Assembly (NCBI GenBank): GCA_964425605.1
Contig: CAYRNR010000030.1
Coordinates: forward strand, 1-64,000
Length of the DNA stretch: 64,000 nt
DNA from: CAYRNR01 sp964425605
GTDB lineage: Bacteria; Myxococcota_A; UBA796; UBA9615; CAYRNR01
Direction of reading: 5' to 3'
Shown: in pieces, positions 7,021-16,444 of the stretch
Numbering within the stretch: the stretch's first letter is position 1
Layout of the letters: each line of letters opens with the position of its first letter
The notes under the pieces: model-generated
What the model saw: the letters and a program-made list of their open reading frames with translations, nothing else
Told to the model about the DNA's origin: nothing
The model's database searches: none
Made by a program: the position numbers and the translations under genes

Positions 7021-7998
7021 TCAGAGGGCGTCGAGGGGGCTGCGGACGGGGATCTCGGATTGGTTGAGGACGTGGGTGTAGGCCTGGGTGGTGCGGATGT
7101 CGGAGTGGCCGAGGAGCTGCTGGATGGTGCGGAGATCGTAGCCGGCCTCGAGGAGGTGGGTGGCGAAGGAGTGGCGGAAGGTGTGGCAGGAGGCCTGCTT
7201 GGGGATGCCGGAGCGGAGGACGGCCTGGTGGACGGAGCGCTGGAGGGCGGTCTCGTGGAGGTGGTGGCGGAAGCGGAGGCCGGTGGCGGTGTCGAGGTAG
7301 AAGCGGGTGGCGGGGAAGAGCCACTGCCAGCGCCAGTCGTTGGTGGAGGTGGGGCTCTTGCGGGCGATGGCGGTGGGGAGGGCGACGTGGCCCGCTCCGA
7401 GGGCGAGGTCGCGCTCGTGGGCCTGGCGGATCAGGGAGAGGTGGTGCTGCAGGGGTGGGACCTGCGCCCTGGGGAGGATGGTGCGGCGGTCCTTGTTGCC
7501 CTTGCCGGCGCGGATGAGGATCTGGTGGGTGTCGAGGTCCAGGTCCTTGGTGCGGAGGGTGAGGCACTCCATGAGGCGTAGGCCGGAGCCGTACATGAGG
7601 GAGGCGGCGAGCTTGTGGGGGTTGGGGAGCTCGGCGAGGACGGCGCGGACTTCGCCGCGGGTCATCACGACGGGGAGGCGGCGGGGCTTGCGGGTGGGGA
7701 TACCCACGTCGGCGTGGGTGAGGTCCTGGCCGAGGACGTGGCGGTAGAGGAAGAGGAGGGCCGCTCGGGCCTGGTTCTGCGTGGAGGCGGCGACGTTCTG
7801 TTCCACGGCGAGGTGGGTGAGGAAGGCGCTGATGTCGCCGGCGCCGAGGAGGGCGGGGTGGCGGACGCCGTGGAAGAAGATGTAGCGGCGGACCCAGGAG
7901 GCGTAGGCGTCCTCGGTGCGCGGAGAGTAGTGGCGAGCGCGGATGGCGCTGCGCAGACGGGTCATGAGCGGAGTTGTGCCCGGGTCGAGAGAGGTCAT
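7021..7998 (-). CDS. intI: integron integrase (tyrosine recombinase IntI)
   Basis: This 325-residue enzyme recombines attI and attC sites, inserting and excising cassettes. Catalytic residues are visible: Arg141 (GLRLME), a beta-hairpin Lys near 167-169 (GKGNKD), His272 and Arg275 (HTFRHSFATHLL), His298 (LGHSD) and nucleophile Tyr307 (TTQAYTHV). The segment ALPTAIARKSPTSTNDW with WQWLFPA (about residues 206-230) is the extra patch that separates IntI from other XerC/D-like recombinases and lets it bind folded single-stranded attC. Full length for the family. The ATG at 7998 is preferred (AAGGA upstream); a TTG at 8028 is possible. Transcription runs toward the cassettes, with attI at the 3' side, as in a few known inverted chromosomal integrons. 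No clear LexA box was identified in 7999-8114. Confidence 0.95.
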   Translation of the reverse strand: MTSLDPGTTPLMTRLRSAIRARHYSPRTEDAYASWVRRYIFFHGVRHPALLGAGDISAFLTHLAVEQNVAASTQNQARAALLFLYRHVLGQDLTHADVGIPTRKPRRLPVVMTRGEVRAVLAELPNPHKLAASLMYGSGLRLMECLTLRTKDLDLDTHQILIRAGKGNKDRRTILPRAQVPPLQHHLSLIRQAHERDLALGAGHVALPTAIARKSPTSTNDWRWQWLFPATRFYLDTATGLRFRHHLHETALQRSVHQAVLRSGIPKQASCHTFRHSFATHLLEAGYDLRTIQQLLGHSDIRTTQAYTHVLNQSEIPVRSPLDAL

Positions 7999-8114
7999 GT
8001 GGAGCTTCCTTCTCAGGGGGCAAGTCAAAGGTAATCAGCGTGGCGGGGGGAGCAAGCCGGGCCGGACTGCGAGGTTAATCAGTTCGTATCAATTGCTTTG
8101 AAAAACAGCAGCTA

Positions 8115-10025
8115 TCACCTGGACATCGCCATGATCGCGCTCTTGAAAGAGACGTAGTCGCAGTCGCTCGAGAGCCGCTGGGCCGCCTTCAGGATCCGCT
8201 CTTCGGTGTAGTTCAGCTTGAGCAGCATGTCCCAGTGGGAGTGGGCGGCGGACTCGGTGGTGGCGGTGGGGGTGATGGAGCACTGGGTGAAGAACAGGTG
8301 GATGGCGGCGTCGCGATTGGACAGGCCGTAGATATCGGGCCGAGGCTCATCGGATTCGACTGCTGCGGGTTCTTCGACGGGTTCGGGCTCCTGCGGGGGA
8401 TTGGACGCGGCCTCTGCGGCGGCGATCTCGGCGGAGCGGGCGTCGATCACGCTCTGGATGACGCGCTTGGACTTGTCCGAGGGCTGGTCGTAGCAACCCG
8501 GGACGTCACCGCCGGAGTAATCGCGCTCGGTGGCGAGGATGGCGGCGCGGAAGGTCTTGTACGAGCAGCGCTTGGGGAGGTGGCACGAGAGGGTGGCGAG
8601 CAGATCGGGGGAGTAACCGCGGTCCACGAGCTGCTTGTATTCGGTGATGGAGGCCTCGGCATCGGTGTTTCGGCACGCGTCCATGTACAGGGCCACGGCG
8701 CGGCTGCTCTGGGGATTGTCGAAGGAGAGGTCCTCGTGGAGGGGGCCCACGACCAGGGATTCCACGGTGGTACGGCCCGCGGCGCGGTCGGGCTCGGCAG
8801 TGGCGGCGCTCTCGGTGGAGCGCTGTGTCCGGCCGGGCTTCTTGCGCTCCCGCGGCTCCCGACCCGCCAGGCGATCCATGTACGCGACGGTGTACTCCTT
8901 GCGCTCCTTGAGGTAGCGGGGGACCTCCTTGAGGTACAAGCCCAGGTCCGCGAGCGTCTGCTTGGCATCCTTGAGGGACTGCTGCTGCTCGATCAGGGCG
9001 TCCACCGGGCGCCCTGCGGCCGACTCCATGGCGATCTGCTGGCCGATGCTCATCAGCTCCATGGGGATGGACTGGCCGGCTGCCACGACGTTCTGGCCCA
9101 TGAGCATGGCCTGCTGGGGGACGTTGGCCATGTCGCGGGGCAGGGTCTGGGTCTCGTTCGACAGGTGCTCGACGGCCTCCGGGAGGCCCTCGATGCACTC
9201 GGGGACGTTGTCGGGGTCGTAGGTGATGCGGAAGGTGAGGGGATCGAGGCGGATCGGCAGCGGCGGCGGCTCGTCGCCGGGATTCTGGACGCAGGACTCG
9301 GACTGGGCGACCACGTCGCCGAGGGTGGTGGGGATGGCGTCGATGCGGTCGGAGATGGAGACGATCTCGTCGAGGAAGGTCTTGACCGACAGGGCGAGGT
9401 CGTCGACGGGGTTGAAGCCGCAGGTGCGGATCTCCGGCAGGCCGAGGACCTCGGCGAGGGCGGCGGCGCCGTCACCGGCGGGCTCTTCGGTGGGGGCCTC
9501 CGCAGGAGCTTCGGCGACCGGGGGCTCGACGACAGCGGGCTCGACGACAGCGGGCTCGACAGGGGCCGGCTCCACGGGGGCAGGCGGAGCCTCGACGGGC
9601 GCGACCGGAGCGGTGACCACGGCCGCGGGTGGAGGGGGTTCGGGGGTGGCTGGCTCGGGGCCCGGTTCGAGGTCGAACGAGAAGTGGCGGGTGACGACCT
9701 CGCCCTTCGACTCCACGTCCACGACCACGTCCACGCGCGTCACCCAGTCCTCGACCGGGGAGGTGTAGCGGGTGGACCACATGCCATTGCCGAGGTTGGA
9801 CCAGCGGGAGATCTCGCCGGGCTGGGCCTGGGTCCAGGTGATCTTGGCTCCAGTGGCCGGGGCGCCGGTGGCGTCCAGCAAGAGGATGTTCAGGGTGCGG
9901 GGTTCGCCGTCCGCGCAGGCGCCGGCTGGCGGGACGAAGGAGATGGAGAGGTCGGCGTCAGCGGCGTCGAGGGGCAATGGGAGGAGGCACAACAGAAGCA
10001 GCAGCGTGAGCAGCGATGGACGCAT
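8115..10025 (-). CDS. exported protein of unknown function with Pro/Val/Ala linker
   Basis: I do not recognise a family for this 636-residue protein. Seen: a Leu-rich Sec signal peptide (about residues 1-22, ending ...LPLDAADA), a beta-rich N-terminal domain (about 23-120) resembling an Ig-like or bacterial carrier domain, a long low-complexity Pro/Glu/Val/Ala linker with repeats such as VEPAVVEPAVVEP (about 125-190), a helical middle region (about 200-400) with QQSLKDAKQTLADLGLYLKEV, and a Cys-containing C-terminal region with two similar segments around CSYKTFRAAILAT and CDYVSFKSAIMAM. These two C-terminal segments look like an internal repeat. The ATG at 10025 is preferred over 10076 because it directly opens the signal peptide. 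It probably acts in the periplasm or outer envelope. Confidence 0.75.
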   Translation of the reverse strand: MRPSLLTLLLLLCLLPLPLDAADADLSISFVPPAGACADGEPRTLNILLLDATGAPATGAKITWTQAQPGEISRWSNLGNGMWSTRYTSPVEDWVTRVDVVVDVESKGEVVTRHFSFDLEPGPEPATPEPPPPAAVVTAPVAPVEAPPAPVEPAPVEPAVVEPAVVEPPVAEAPAEAPTEEPAGDGAAALAEVLGLPEIRTCGFNPVDDLALSVKTFLDEIVSISDRIDAIPTTLGDVVAQSESCVQNPGDEPPPLPIRLDPLTFRITYDPDNVPECIEGLPEAVEHLSNETQTLPRDMANVPQQAMLMGQNVVAAGQSIPMELMSIGQQIAMESAAGRPVDALIEQQQSLKDAKQTLADLGLYLKEVPRYLKERKEYTVAYMDRLAGREPRERKKPGRTQRSTESAATAEPDRAAGRTTVESLVVGPLHEDLSFDNPQSSRAVALYMDACRNTDAEASITEYKQLVDRGYSPDLLATLSCHLPKRCSYKTFRAAILATERDYSGGDVPGCYDQPSDKSKRVIQSVIDARSAEIAAAEAASNPPQEPEPVEEPAAVESDEPRPDIYGLSNRDAAIHLFFTQCSITPTATTESAAHSHWDMLLKLNYTEERILKAAQRLSSDCDYVSFKSAIMAMSR

Positions 10026-10104
10026 GGGGCCTCCCCGGTTGGGGGAATGCTGCAACGGCGAGGGGGTTCGGGGCAATCGAGATGGAGAATGGGATCGAGT
10101 TGAA

Positions 10105-10153
10105 GGACGCAGAGCGTCCTGGTTGATCCGTTCCCACGGGGACCGTGGGAACG
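10105..10153 (+). repeat. REP-like double palindrome
   Basis: Two adjacent hairpins: GGACGC and GCGTCC around AGA (10105-10119), then arms CGTTCCCACGG and CCGTGGGAACG around GGA (10129-10153). The same pair, with matched base changes in both arms, occurs twice at 56864-56992. It lies just past the 3' end of the alpha-2-macroglobulin gene and upstream of the 8115-10025 gene. Position between genes fits a REP element; a role as a terminator is possible. Confidence 0.75.
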
Positions 10154-10180
10154 AGGAAGAGAACTACTGGCCGACGACCC

Positions 10181-13100
10181 CTACTCGATCACCATCTTGT
10201 CCGTCCCCGCCCGGCCGAAGGTCTCCGGGTGGTACATCTCCTCGGCGCGCGTCGGCGGCACGACGAAGTTGCCCGGCGTGGTCGCCCGGGCCACGTAGGT
10301 GTAGGTGTGGACGCCGTCCCACAGCAGCGAGGTGAACGCCTCGACGCGCTCGTCGCGCATGTTCTCGTGCTCGTACCAGGCGCGATACCACCACCAGTAC
10401 GGGCCGATGGTGTCCTCGGAGGTGTCGGGCGGCAGGGTGCCGCTGACGGCGAGCTCGGGGTTGATGGGCTCGAGGCCGGCAGGCAGCGGGTCGACGAGGG
10501 CGACGTGGTAGCGGCGCATGGGCGCGACCATGGTGAGGTTCACCCGGACGCGGGCGCCGGCGCGGACGTGCCAGGTGCCGTCGGGGGCTTGCTTGACGTC
10601 TTCGGGGTCGTCCACGGCCTCGTAGGAGCGCTCGACGGCGAAGCCGTAGTCGGCGGGGTCGAGGTCGAGGTCGCGCGGGGCGTAGCGCATGCCGATGCGG
10701 TAGTAGAGGCGGCCGTCGTCGCCGTCCTTGGCCAGGGTCAGGGGCTGGTCGCCCTCGACCTCGGTGAGGTAGGCCATGGGGATGTCGATGTGGGCGCGCT
10801 CGGTGGTGCGGCCCTTGAAGGTGTGCTCGCCGGCGAAACCGTCGCCGAGCCAGGCGCGAGCGACGAAGTCGGGGGTCTCTTTCTCGTAGACGTTGAAGTA
10901 GCGGTCCAGGGCGAGCAGGACGAAGGCGTTCTCCTGCGTGTTGGACCAGCGGCCGCGCTTGCGGTGATCCAGCAGGCCGCGGACGAGCTTGGGGATGAGG
11001 TCGGAGTCGGGATTCACCGCGATCAGGGACTCGAGGATGATGCCGTCGGCGCGGCGGTCCGAATGCAGCAGCACGTGGGCGCCGTCGGAGTAGCTGGTGA
11101 CGAAGTGGGCGCCCGACGCGGACTCGGCGATGCGGTTGCCGAGGTGGCGCTGGATCTGGCCGGCCTGATCGGTGGCACCACCCGCGTGCAGGACGGGGAG
11201 GATCCAGCCCTGAGCCTCCAGGGGGAGCTTGTCGGTCCCGGCCTCCTTGAGCAGGCGCTTGGCCTCCTTGGTGTCCACGTCGTCCATGCGCATGCGCACG
11301 TTGAGCGCGTAGGCGCGCAGGGTCCACTTGGACTCCTGGGAGTACCAGTGGGGGATGTGGGACTCGATGCGCCGCAGGTACTTCAGCGAACGCGACCACA
11401 TGTCGGAGTCGACCTCGTAGCCCTTCTCGTGGGCGCGGGCCATGGCGTGGGCCACGTGGATGCCGAGGTACGGCCAGGACTCGTCGCCCTTGCGCCAGAA
11501 GGCGAAGCCGCCGTCGTAATTCTGGCGGACGGCCAGGCGCTCCAGGTCGGCGGCGACCGAGGCCTCGAGGGCCTCGGGGGACGGCAGCCCCTCGGCCTCG
11601 AAGGCGCTGAGGACGTCGCGCAGCGCCGCGATGGCGATGACCCGCGACGAGATCTGCTCGTTGCACTCGAAGGGGTAGCTCGTCAGGTACAGCACCGCGT
11701 CGGTGAGCGCCTGGAGCTGGGTGGACGAGGTGGTGATCTCCAGGCCACCGAACTGGGGCCAGACGTCGCCAGGGGCGCGCACGGGCTGGACCATGGCGCC
11801 GGTGTCGAGCTCGCCGTAGGTGGCGAAGGCCTCGGCAGTGGCCGGGGTCCACACGGGCAGGTCGAAGTCGGCGGCGTCGGCGAACGAGCCGGTCACGGCC
11901 ACGGCCTGGAAGCGCGCGGTGCCGGCCATCTGGGCGGCGGCGGGGAAGCGGACCTCCACGCGGTTGGCGGCCGGGACGGTGACCTTGCGGCCCGCCACCG
12001 ACGGCTCGGTGGACTCGGCGGCCGCGCGGCGGTTCTGGATCATCGACGAGACCGTGACGTTGGTCGCGCGGACGGCCAGCTCGACGTCCATGGGCTCGTC
12101 GGTCTGGTTCTGCAGCACCACGGACAGCTCGAAGGTGTCGCCGAAGTTGAGGAACCGCGGCGGGGACGGCCGGACCATCAGCGGCAGCCGCGCGGTGACG
12201 TTGGACTCGCCGGTGCCGAACTGCTGGCCGCCGGCCACGGCCACGACCATGACGCGGTAGCGGGTCAGGGAGTCGGGCAGGGGCAGCGGCACCTCGGCCT
12301 TGCCCTTGGCGTCGGTGGTCACCTCGGGAGCGAACAGCGCCAGGGCGCGGAAGTCGGTGCGCATGGCGATGGCGGGCTCGTTGGGCTCGTCGCGGCCGCC
12401 CTTCTTCTTGGGCGCGGCCTTGTCCTCGGCGAACGCCACGCCGTCGTCGTCGAACGCCATGCCCATCTCGGCGTCCATCATCGGCTCGCCCGGAGGCGCC
12501 GGGGGCATGGCTCCACCGCTGCGCGACCGCGTGGTCACGGGCATGGCGGACTGGGCGACCATCATGCCCTCGCCGCCGGCCGGCATGTTGGCCGCGGCGA
12601 GCTTGTTCAGGGCGCTGGGATCGGCCAGCACCACCTGGTGGCGCTGGTGGTAGTTGCTCACGCCGGGGCTGCGGGTCGCGTAGAAGACGGCCACGGGGTC
12701 CGGGAGCTGGTAGCCGGTCAGGGCCAGGACCGACTCGTCGGCCACGACCACGGCCACCTCGGCGCCGGACACGGGCTTGCCGTCGGCGTCGGTGACGGTC
12801 AGGTCGATGGTGGTCTCGCCGCCGGGCTCCAGCGCGGCCTCGCGCGGGATCGCCTCGACCGTCAGGGTCCGCTTCAGCGGCGGCACCTTGAAGGTCAGCT
12901 GGCCGGTGGCGAAGGCGACGCGGCGAGGCAGGTCGTCGCGCACCTTGCCGCTGTCGTCGGATCGAGCCGCCGATCCCACGAGATCCACCTGGACGGTCAG
13001 GTCGGGGATGTGCTCGTCGAGGATGGGCACCTCGATGGCGTGGGTGGCCTCGTCCATGTGGAAGGTCTCGGTGCTCACGATGCCGGAGCGGCGCAGGGTC

Positions 13101-16100
13101 AGCACGCCGTCGGCCGGGAAGAAGGGCGCCTGGATCAGAAAGCTGGCGGTCTCGCCGGGCTGGTACTCCTGCTTCTCGGGGATGAGGGTGACGTCCTCTT
13201 GCTCGACGCTGCGCGCGGGCGGGCGCTCGCCGCCGGACTTCCACACGCGGATGTCGGTGCGGTTGGTGCGGCCCTCGGCGTCGGTGATGGTGGCGCGGAT
13301 GCGGTAGCTGCCGCCCATCTCGGGCTCGAAGGTGCACGACTTCGCCTCGTCGGCCGAGGTGACCTTGCACTCCTCCGGATCCACCTCGAGCTCCTGGTAG
13401 CTGCCGTTGCGCCACTCCCAGGAGATGCGGGACAGGCGCAGGGTCACGTCGGTGCCGGTCACGACGTTGCCGTCGAGGTCCACCACCAGCGCCTCGACCT
13501 CGATGGGATCGTCCTTGTCCACGTAGCCGCGCTCGGTGCGCAGGCCCACGTACAGGTCTGCGGGGTGGACCATGACGGACGACGAGGCGGTCCACGCCTG
13601 GCGGTTGACGTCGGTGACGGTGGCCTCGGCCCGCACGTTCATCGGCCGCGGGGGGTTCATGGACTCGAAGTGGATGCCCAGGTGGTGCTGGCCCAGCGAG
13701 TCGGTCTTTCCCTCCAGGTACTCCCAGGTGTCGTTGCCGCCGCTGCCGCCGCCGTACCACCACCAGGGGCTCCACGGCCCGAACTGGTAGTCGGTGCAGT
13801 TGGGGGGCTGGTAGCGGGTGGGGGTGGCGTGGACGGTCCACTGGACCGGGGCGTTGGGCAGGCCGCCGCCGGCGTAGTAGGCGGCGTCCACGCTGATCGC
13901 GGCCTCGTGGCCCAGCACGAAGGGGCCGGGCTCGGCGCTCGCGCTGACCTCGAACTCGGGCCGGCGGAACTCCTGGATCTGGATCGGGTGGTTGTGGCTG
14001 GTGTTGACCACGCCGCCGGCATTCTTGGCCTCGAGGGCGAGCCAAGCGGTGCCGAGGTTGACGTCCCCGGGCAGCTCCAGGGCCACGTCGAATCCGCCGA
14101 GGGTCGAGACCTTCACGTCGCCGCTGGCCAGGTCGTTGCCGCGGGGGCCGCGCAGGCTCCACTCGATGCTCGTCGGCAGGGTCTCGAGTCCCTGGACGTC
14201 GCCGCCCTTGCCGGGCTCCAGGCGCCGCATCCAGCCCTTGATCCGCACCTCCTCGCCCGGCTTGTACAGGCCGCGGTCGTCGAAGGTGTACCAGCGCATC
14301 TGGTCGTACTGCTCGACCTTGCGCCAGCCCGCGTGGTCGTTCCACCAGCTGGTGGACTGGGGCAGCATGGCCAGGTCGTCGCCCATCGTCGCCACGAGCA
14401 CCTGCGGGCCGGTGGGGTCCTCCGGGAGCTCGGTGCGGGCCAGGCCGTGGCCGTCCGAGGTGCCCACCGGGGTCTCGTCGGGGACGATCTGCAGCTGCGC
14501 ACCCTCGACGGCCGCGCCGTCGGCGAGCCTGGTGACCCAGGCCACGATCTCCTCGTGGTCGGCGAACGCGGTCAGGCCCATCTCGGTGACCTGGACCCAC
14601 GCCAGGATCTCCTGGCGGCGCCATCGGTCCTTGGGCTGCTTGGCCGGCTCGACCCACACCAGGAACTGGCCGGACCCGCCCTTCAGGTACGGGCCCAGGT
14701 CGATGGCGGTCTCGTTGAGGGAGTCTTGCTCACCCTCGACCTTGATCTTGGTGTCCAGGACCTCCACGCCGGGCATGTCGCCGGGCTGGTCCGTGTCGTA
14801 GTTGTACGTGCGGCGCCAGTCGCACCACGCGCCCCACAGGGACGGATCGACGCGGTGGACGCGCACCTTGATCTTGTCGTGGTTGGTGGAGAACACCGGG
14901 AAGCTCGGCGGGCCGGACGGGTCCAGCGTGACCATCTCCTGGCCGGGCCCGAACAGGGTCTTCTCCGCCGGCCCCACCTGGAACTTCAGCGCCTTGGCCT
15001 GGCCCAGGGTCTGGCCGAACTGGTCGGTCAGGGACGCGGGCAGGGTCACGGTGTAGGTGGTGCGCCCGGTCTTGACGCCGGTGAGGGTCAACGAGGCGCC
15101 GGACTGCTGGATCAGCAGGCCGGGAACGGCTGGCTCGACTCGGATCTTCGTGGAGTCGAAGGCGGCCTCGTCCAGCGGGTTGTTGAACTCGATGTACCAC
15201 GGCGCCGTGGGCGGGCAGTCGTCGTACCACGAGCAGTGGTGGTCGGTGACCTCGAGCGGATCGTAGGTCTGGAACGACTGGAACTGATCCGAGGTGGTGA
15301 GACGCGGGCCCTCGGCCGACGGCGCGCCGCGCTTGACCGTGATGGTGATCGACGAGGCCTTGGGCAGCACGGACTTCGCCTTGAGCGCGATCCAGCGTCC
15401 CTCCTCGGTCCGCTCGACCAGGGCCGCGACCACGGGATCGGCGGCGATCTCGTCCTCGGTGGCCATGCGCAGGCCGATGGGCTGGCCGCCGCGGCTGGTG
15501 GTCATTTCGAGGTGCTTGAGCAACGTCTTGGGATCGATGCGCTGGTCGAAGCTCTGGAAGATCACCGGCTCGAGGGCGTGGGGGCCGTACTCGGGGTAGA
15601 CCGCGCCCAGGCCCAGCGGCGGGGTGGCGAAGGTGAAGCTCGCCGCATCGGCCAGGGTGTCACCGTTGGCCGACTCGGTGCCGGCCGGCACCTGTACGGT
15701 GTACTCGGTGGCCATGGGGAACCGCGGGTCGGGCTGGAACATCAGGGTGCGGGTGCCCAGCCAGCGCCAGTCGCCCGCGGGCTGCGGCGACAGCTTCACC
15801 GGCACGGTCTGCGACGCCTCGGTCTGGGACGTCACCGACACCATGGGCTTGTCGAAGGTCAGGCTCAGGTGCGGGGCCAGGTGGACCTCACCCTCGGGGG
15901 CGTAGCGCAGGACGGCCAGGACGCCGGGCTCGCCCGCGTCCACGACGGGGGGCCCCTCGGCCGGCGGGAACGCCACGTCGATGGTCTCGCCAGTCAGGGG
16001 TGGCGGCAGGGAACCCTTGCGCAGGGCGAACGCCACCCGGTCGCCGGTCTCCATCTCGAGTGCGGGGACCCGGGCCAGGATCTTGTTCGTCCTCGCCGCG

Positions 16101-16324
16101 GTCAGCTCCTCGCCCGTGGCCACCGCGAGCGCAGGGCTCTCCGAGGATGGTGGGCCCACCTCGCGCAGGCGCATGCGCAGCCCGGAGACGTCCTCGTCCA
16201 CCACGTAGCTCACGGCGCGGGGTGCCGAGCTGGAGTCCTGTGGCATGTTCACCACCTCCGGGTTGTGCTTCTTGCAGGAGCCCGCGAAGGCGAGCACGGC
16301 GAGAATAAGGATGATCCTGCGCAT
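10181..16324 (-). CDS. alpha-2-macroglobulin family lipoprotein with thioester
   Basis: This 2047-residue lipoprotein is a bacterial alpha-2-macroglobulin, a periplasmic protease trap thought to guard the cell when the envelope is breached. Seen: a signal peptide with lipobox-like AGSC (Cys about residue 16), several N-terminal macroglobulin-like beta domains, a central low-complexity Met/Ala/Asp/Lys stretch near GGAMPPAPPGEPMMDAEMG (about residues 1260-1310) that could be the bait region, the conserved A2M block RVMVVAVAGGQQFGTGE, and a thioester site FECNEQIS with Cys at about 1554 and Gln at 1557, followed by alpha/alpha repeats. So the CxEQ thioester is intact. The ATG at 16324 is chosen because GAGGA precedes it at proper distance. 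The usual partner gene for penicillin-binding protein 1C is not adjacent; the neighbours are an arylsulfotransferase-like lipoprotein upstream and an unknown exported protein downstream. Confidence 0.92.
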   Translation of the reverse strand: MRRIILILAVLAFAGSCKKHNPEVVNMPQDSSSAPRAVSYVVDEDVSGLRMRLREVGPPSSESPALAVATGEELTAARTNKILARVPALEMETGDRVAFALRKGSLPPPLTGETIDVAFPPAEGPPVVDAGEPGVLAVLRYAPEGEVHLAPHLSLTFDKPMVSVTSQTEASQTVPVKLSPQPAGDWRWLGTRTLMFQPDPRFPMATEYTVQVPAGTESANGDTLADAASFTFATPPLGLGAVYPEYGPHALEPVIFQSFDQRIDPKTLLKHLEMTTSRGGQPIGLRMATEDEIAADPVVAALVERTEEGRWIALKAKSVLPKASSITITVKRGAPSAEGPRLTTSDQFQSFQTYDPLEVTDHHCSWYDDCPPTAPWYIEFNNPLDEAAFDSTKIRVEPAVPGLLIQQSGASLTLTGVKTGRTTYTVTLPASLTDQFGQTLGQAKALKFQVGPAEKTLFGPGQEMVTLDPSGPPSFPVFSTNHDKIKVRVHRVDPSLWGAWCDWRRTYNYDTDQPGDMPGVEVLDTKIKVEGEQDSLNETAIDLGPYLKGGSGQFLVWVEPAKQPKDRWRRQEILAWVQVTEMGLTAFADHEEIVAWVTRLADGAAVEGAQLQIVPDETPVGTSDGHGLARTELPEDPTGPQVLVATMGDDLAMLPQSTSWWNDHAGWRKVEQYDQMRWYTFDDRGLYKPGEEVRIKGWMRRLEPGKGGDVQGLETLPTSIEWSLRGPRGNDLASGDVKVSTLGGFDVALELPGDVNLGTAWLALEAKNAGGVVNTSHNHPIQIQEFRRPEFEVSASAEPGPFVLGHEAAISVDAAYYAGGGLPNAPVQWTVHATPTRYQPPNCTDYQFGPWSPWWWYGGGSGGNDTWEYLEGKTDSLGQHHLGIHFESMNPPRPMNVRAEATVTDVNRQAWTASSSVMVHPADLYVGLRTERGYVDKDDPIEVEALVVDLDGNVVTGTDVTLRLSRISWEWRNGSYQELEVDPEECKVTSADEAKSCTFEPEMGGSYRIRATITDAEGRTNRTDIRVWKSGGERPPARSVEQEDVTLIPEKQEYQPGETASFLIQAPFFPADGVLTLRRSGIVSTETFHMDEATHAIEVPILDEHIPDLTVQVDLVGSAARSDDSGKVRDDLPRRVAFATGQLTFKVPPLKRTLTVEAIPREAALEPGGETTIDLTVTDADGKPVSGAEVAVVVADESVLALTGYQLPDPVAVFYATRSPGVSNYHQRHQVVLADPSALNKLAAANMPAGGEGMMVAQSAMPVTTRSRSGGAMPPAPPGEPMMDAEMGMAFDDDGVAFAEDKAAPKKKGGRDEPNEPAIAMRTDFRALALFAPEVTTDAKGKAEVPLPLPDSLTRYRVMVVAVAGGQQFGTGESNVTARLPLMVRPSPPRFLNFGDTFELSVVLQNQTDEPMDVELAVRATNVTVSSMIQNRRAAAESTEPSVAGRKVTVPAANRVEVRFPAAAQMAGTARFQAVAVTGSFADAADFDLPVWTPATAEAFATYGELDTGAMVQPVRAPGDVWPQFGGLEITTSSTQLQALTDAVLYLTSYPFECNEQISSRVIAIAALRDVLSAFEAEGLPSPEALEASVAADLERLAVRQNYDGGFAFWRKGDESWPYLGIHVAHAMARAHEKGYEVDSDMWSRSLKYLRRIESHIPHWYSQESKWTLRAYALNVRMRMDDVDTKEAKRLLKEAGTDKLPLEAQGWILPVLHAGGATDQAGQIQRHLGNRIAESASGAHFVTSYSDGAHVLLHSDRRADGIILESLIAVNPDSDLIPKLVRGLLDHRKRGRWSNTQENAFVLLALDRYFNVYEKETPDFVARAWLGDGFAGEHTFKGRTTERAHIDIPMAYLTEVEGDQPLTLAKDGDDGRLYYRIGMRYAPRDLDLDPADYGFAVERSYEAVDDPEDVKQAPDGTWHVRAGARVRVNLTMVAPMRRYHVALVDPLPAGLEPINPELAVSGTLPPDTSEDTIGPYWWWYRAWYEHENMRDERVEAFTSLLWDGVHTYTYVARATTPGNFVVPPTRAEEMYHPETFGRAGTDKMVIE

Positions 16325-16415
16325 GGGCATTCCTCGTTCGGGGTCGTGGGGCCGGGCGGGCACAGCTCACCCAACATGGAGTGTCGACACCGAGGGGGGT
16401 ATTTGGTTCCGGAGA

Positions 16416-16438
16416 TTCTGCCACGGGAGGGGGCAGAA
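16416..16438 (-). terminator. hairpin downstream of the arylsulfotransferase gene
   Basis: TTCTGCC (16416-16422) and GGCAGAA (16432-16438) form a 7-base stem with a G-rich loop, seven bases past the stop of the leftward gene. There is no T-run, so it may act weakly or need Rho. Confidence 0.4.
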
Positions 16439-16444
16439 GGGGGA

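Larger units (their letters stand above)
1..7998 (-). mobile_element. chromosomal integron: intI, attI and a leftward cassette array
   Basis: Seen: an integron integrase gene (7021-7998, minus), a simple core site GTTAGGA (minus strand, 6843 to 6837) and then six homologous ~130-bp attC sites spaced 580-1600 bp apart, with mostly different small genes between them. The attC asymmetry (one extra base, an A, in the 5' arm of the minus-strand reading) orients all sites leftward from intI. Each complete cassette starts with the complement of the outer box of its own attC. The high similarity among the attC sites is typical of resident chromosomal integrons rather than mobile ones. The array continues beyond the left edge, so its full size is unknown. 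Cargo is toxin-antitoxin pairs, an IS91 transposase, a nuclease-like protein, an unknown membrane protein and two cassettes with no clear gene. Confidence 0.9.

Noticed and set aside
7999..8114. LexA-type operator ahead of intI
   Set aside because: Some integrases are SOS-controlled, but I could not identify a convincing palindromic box for this lineage.
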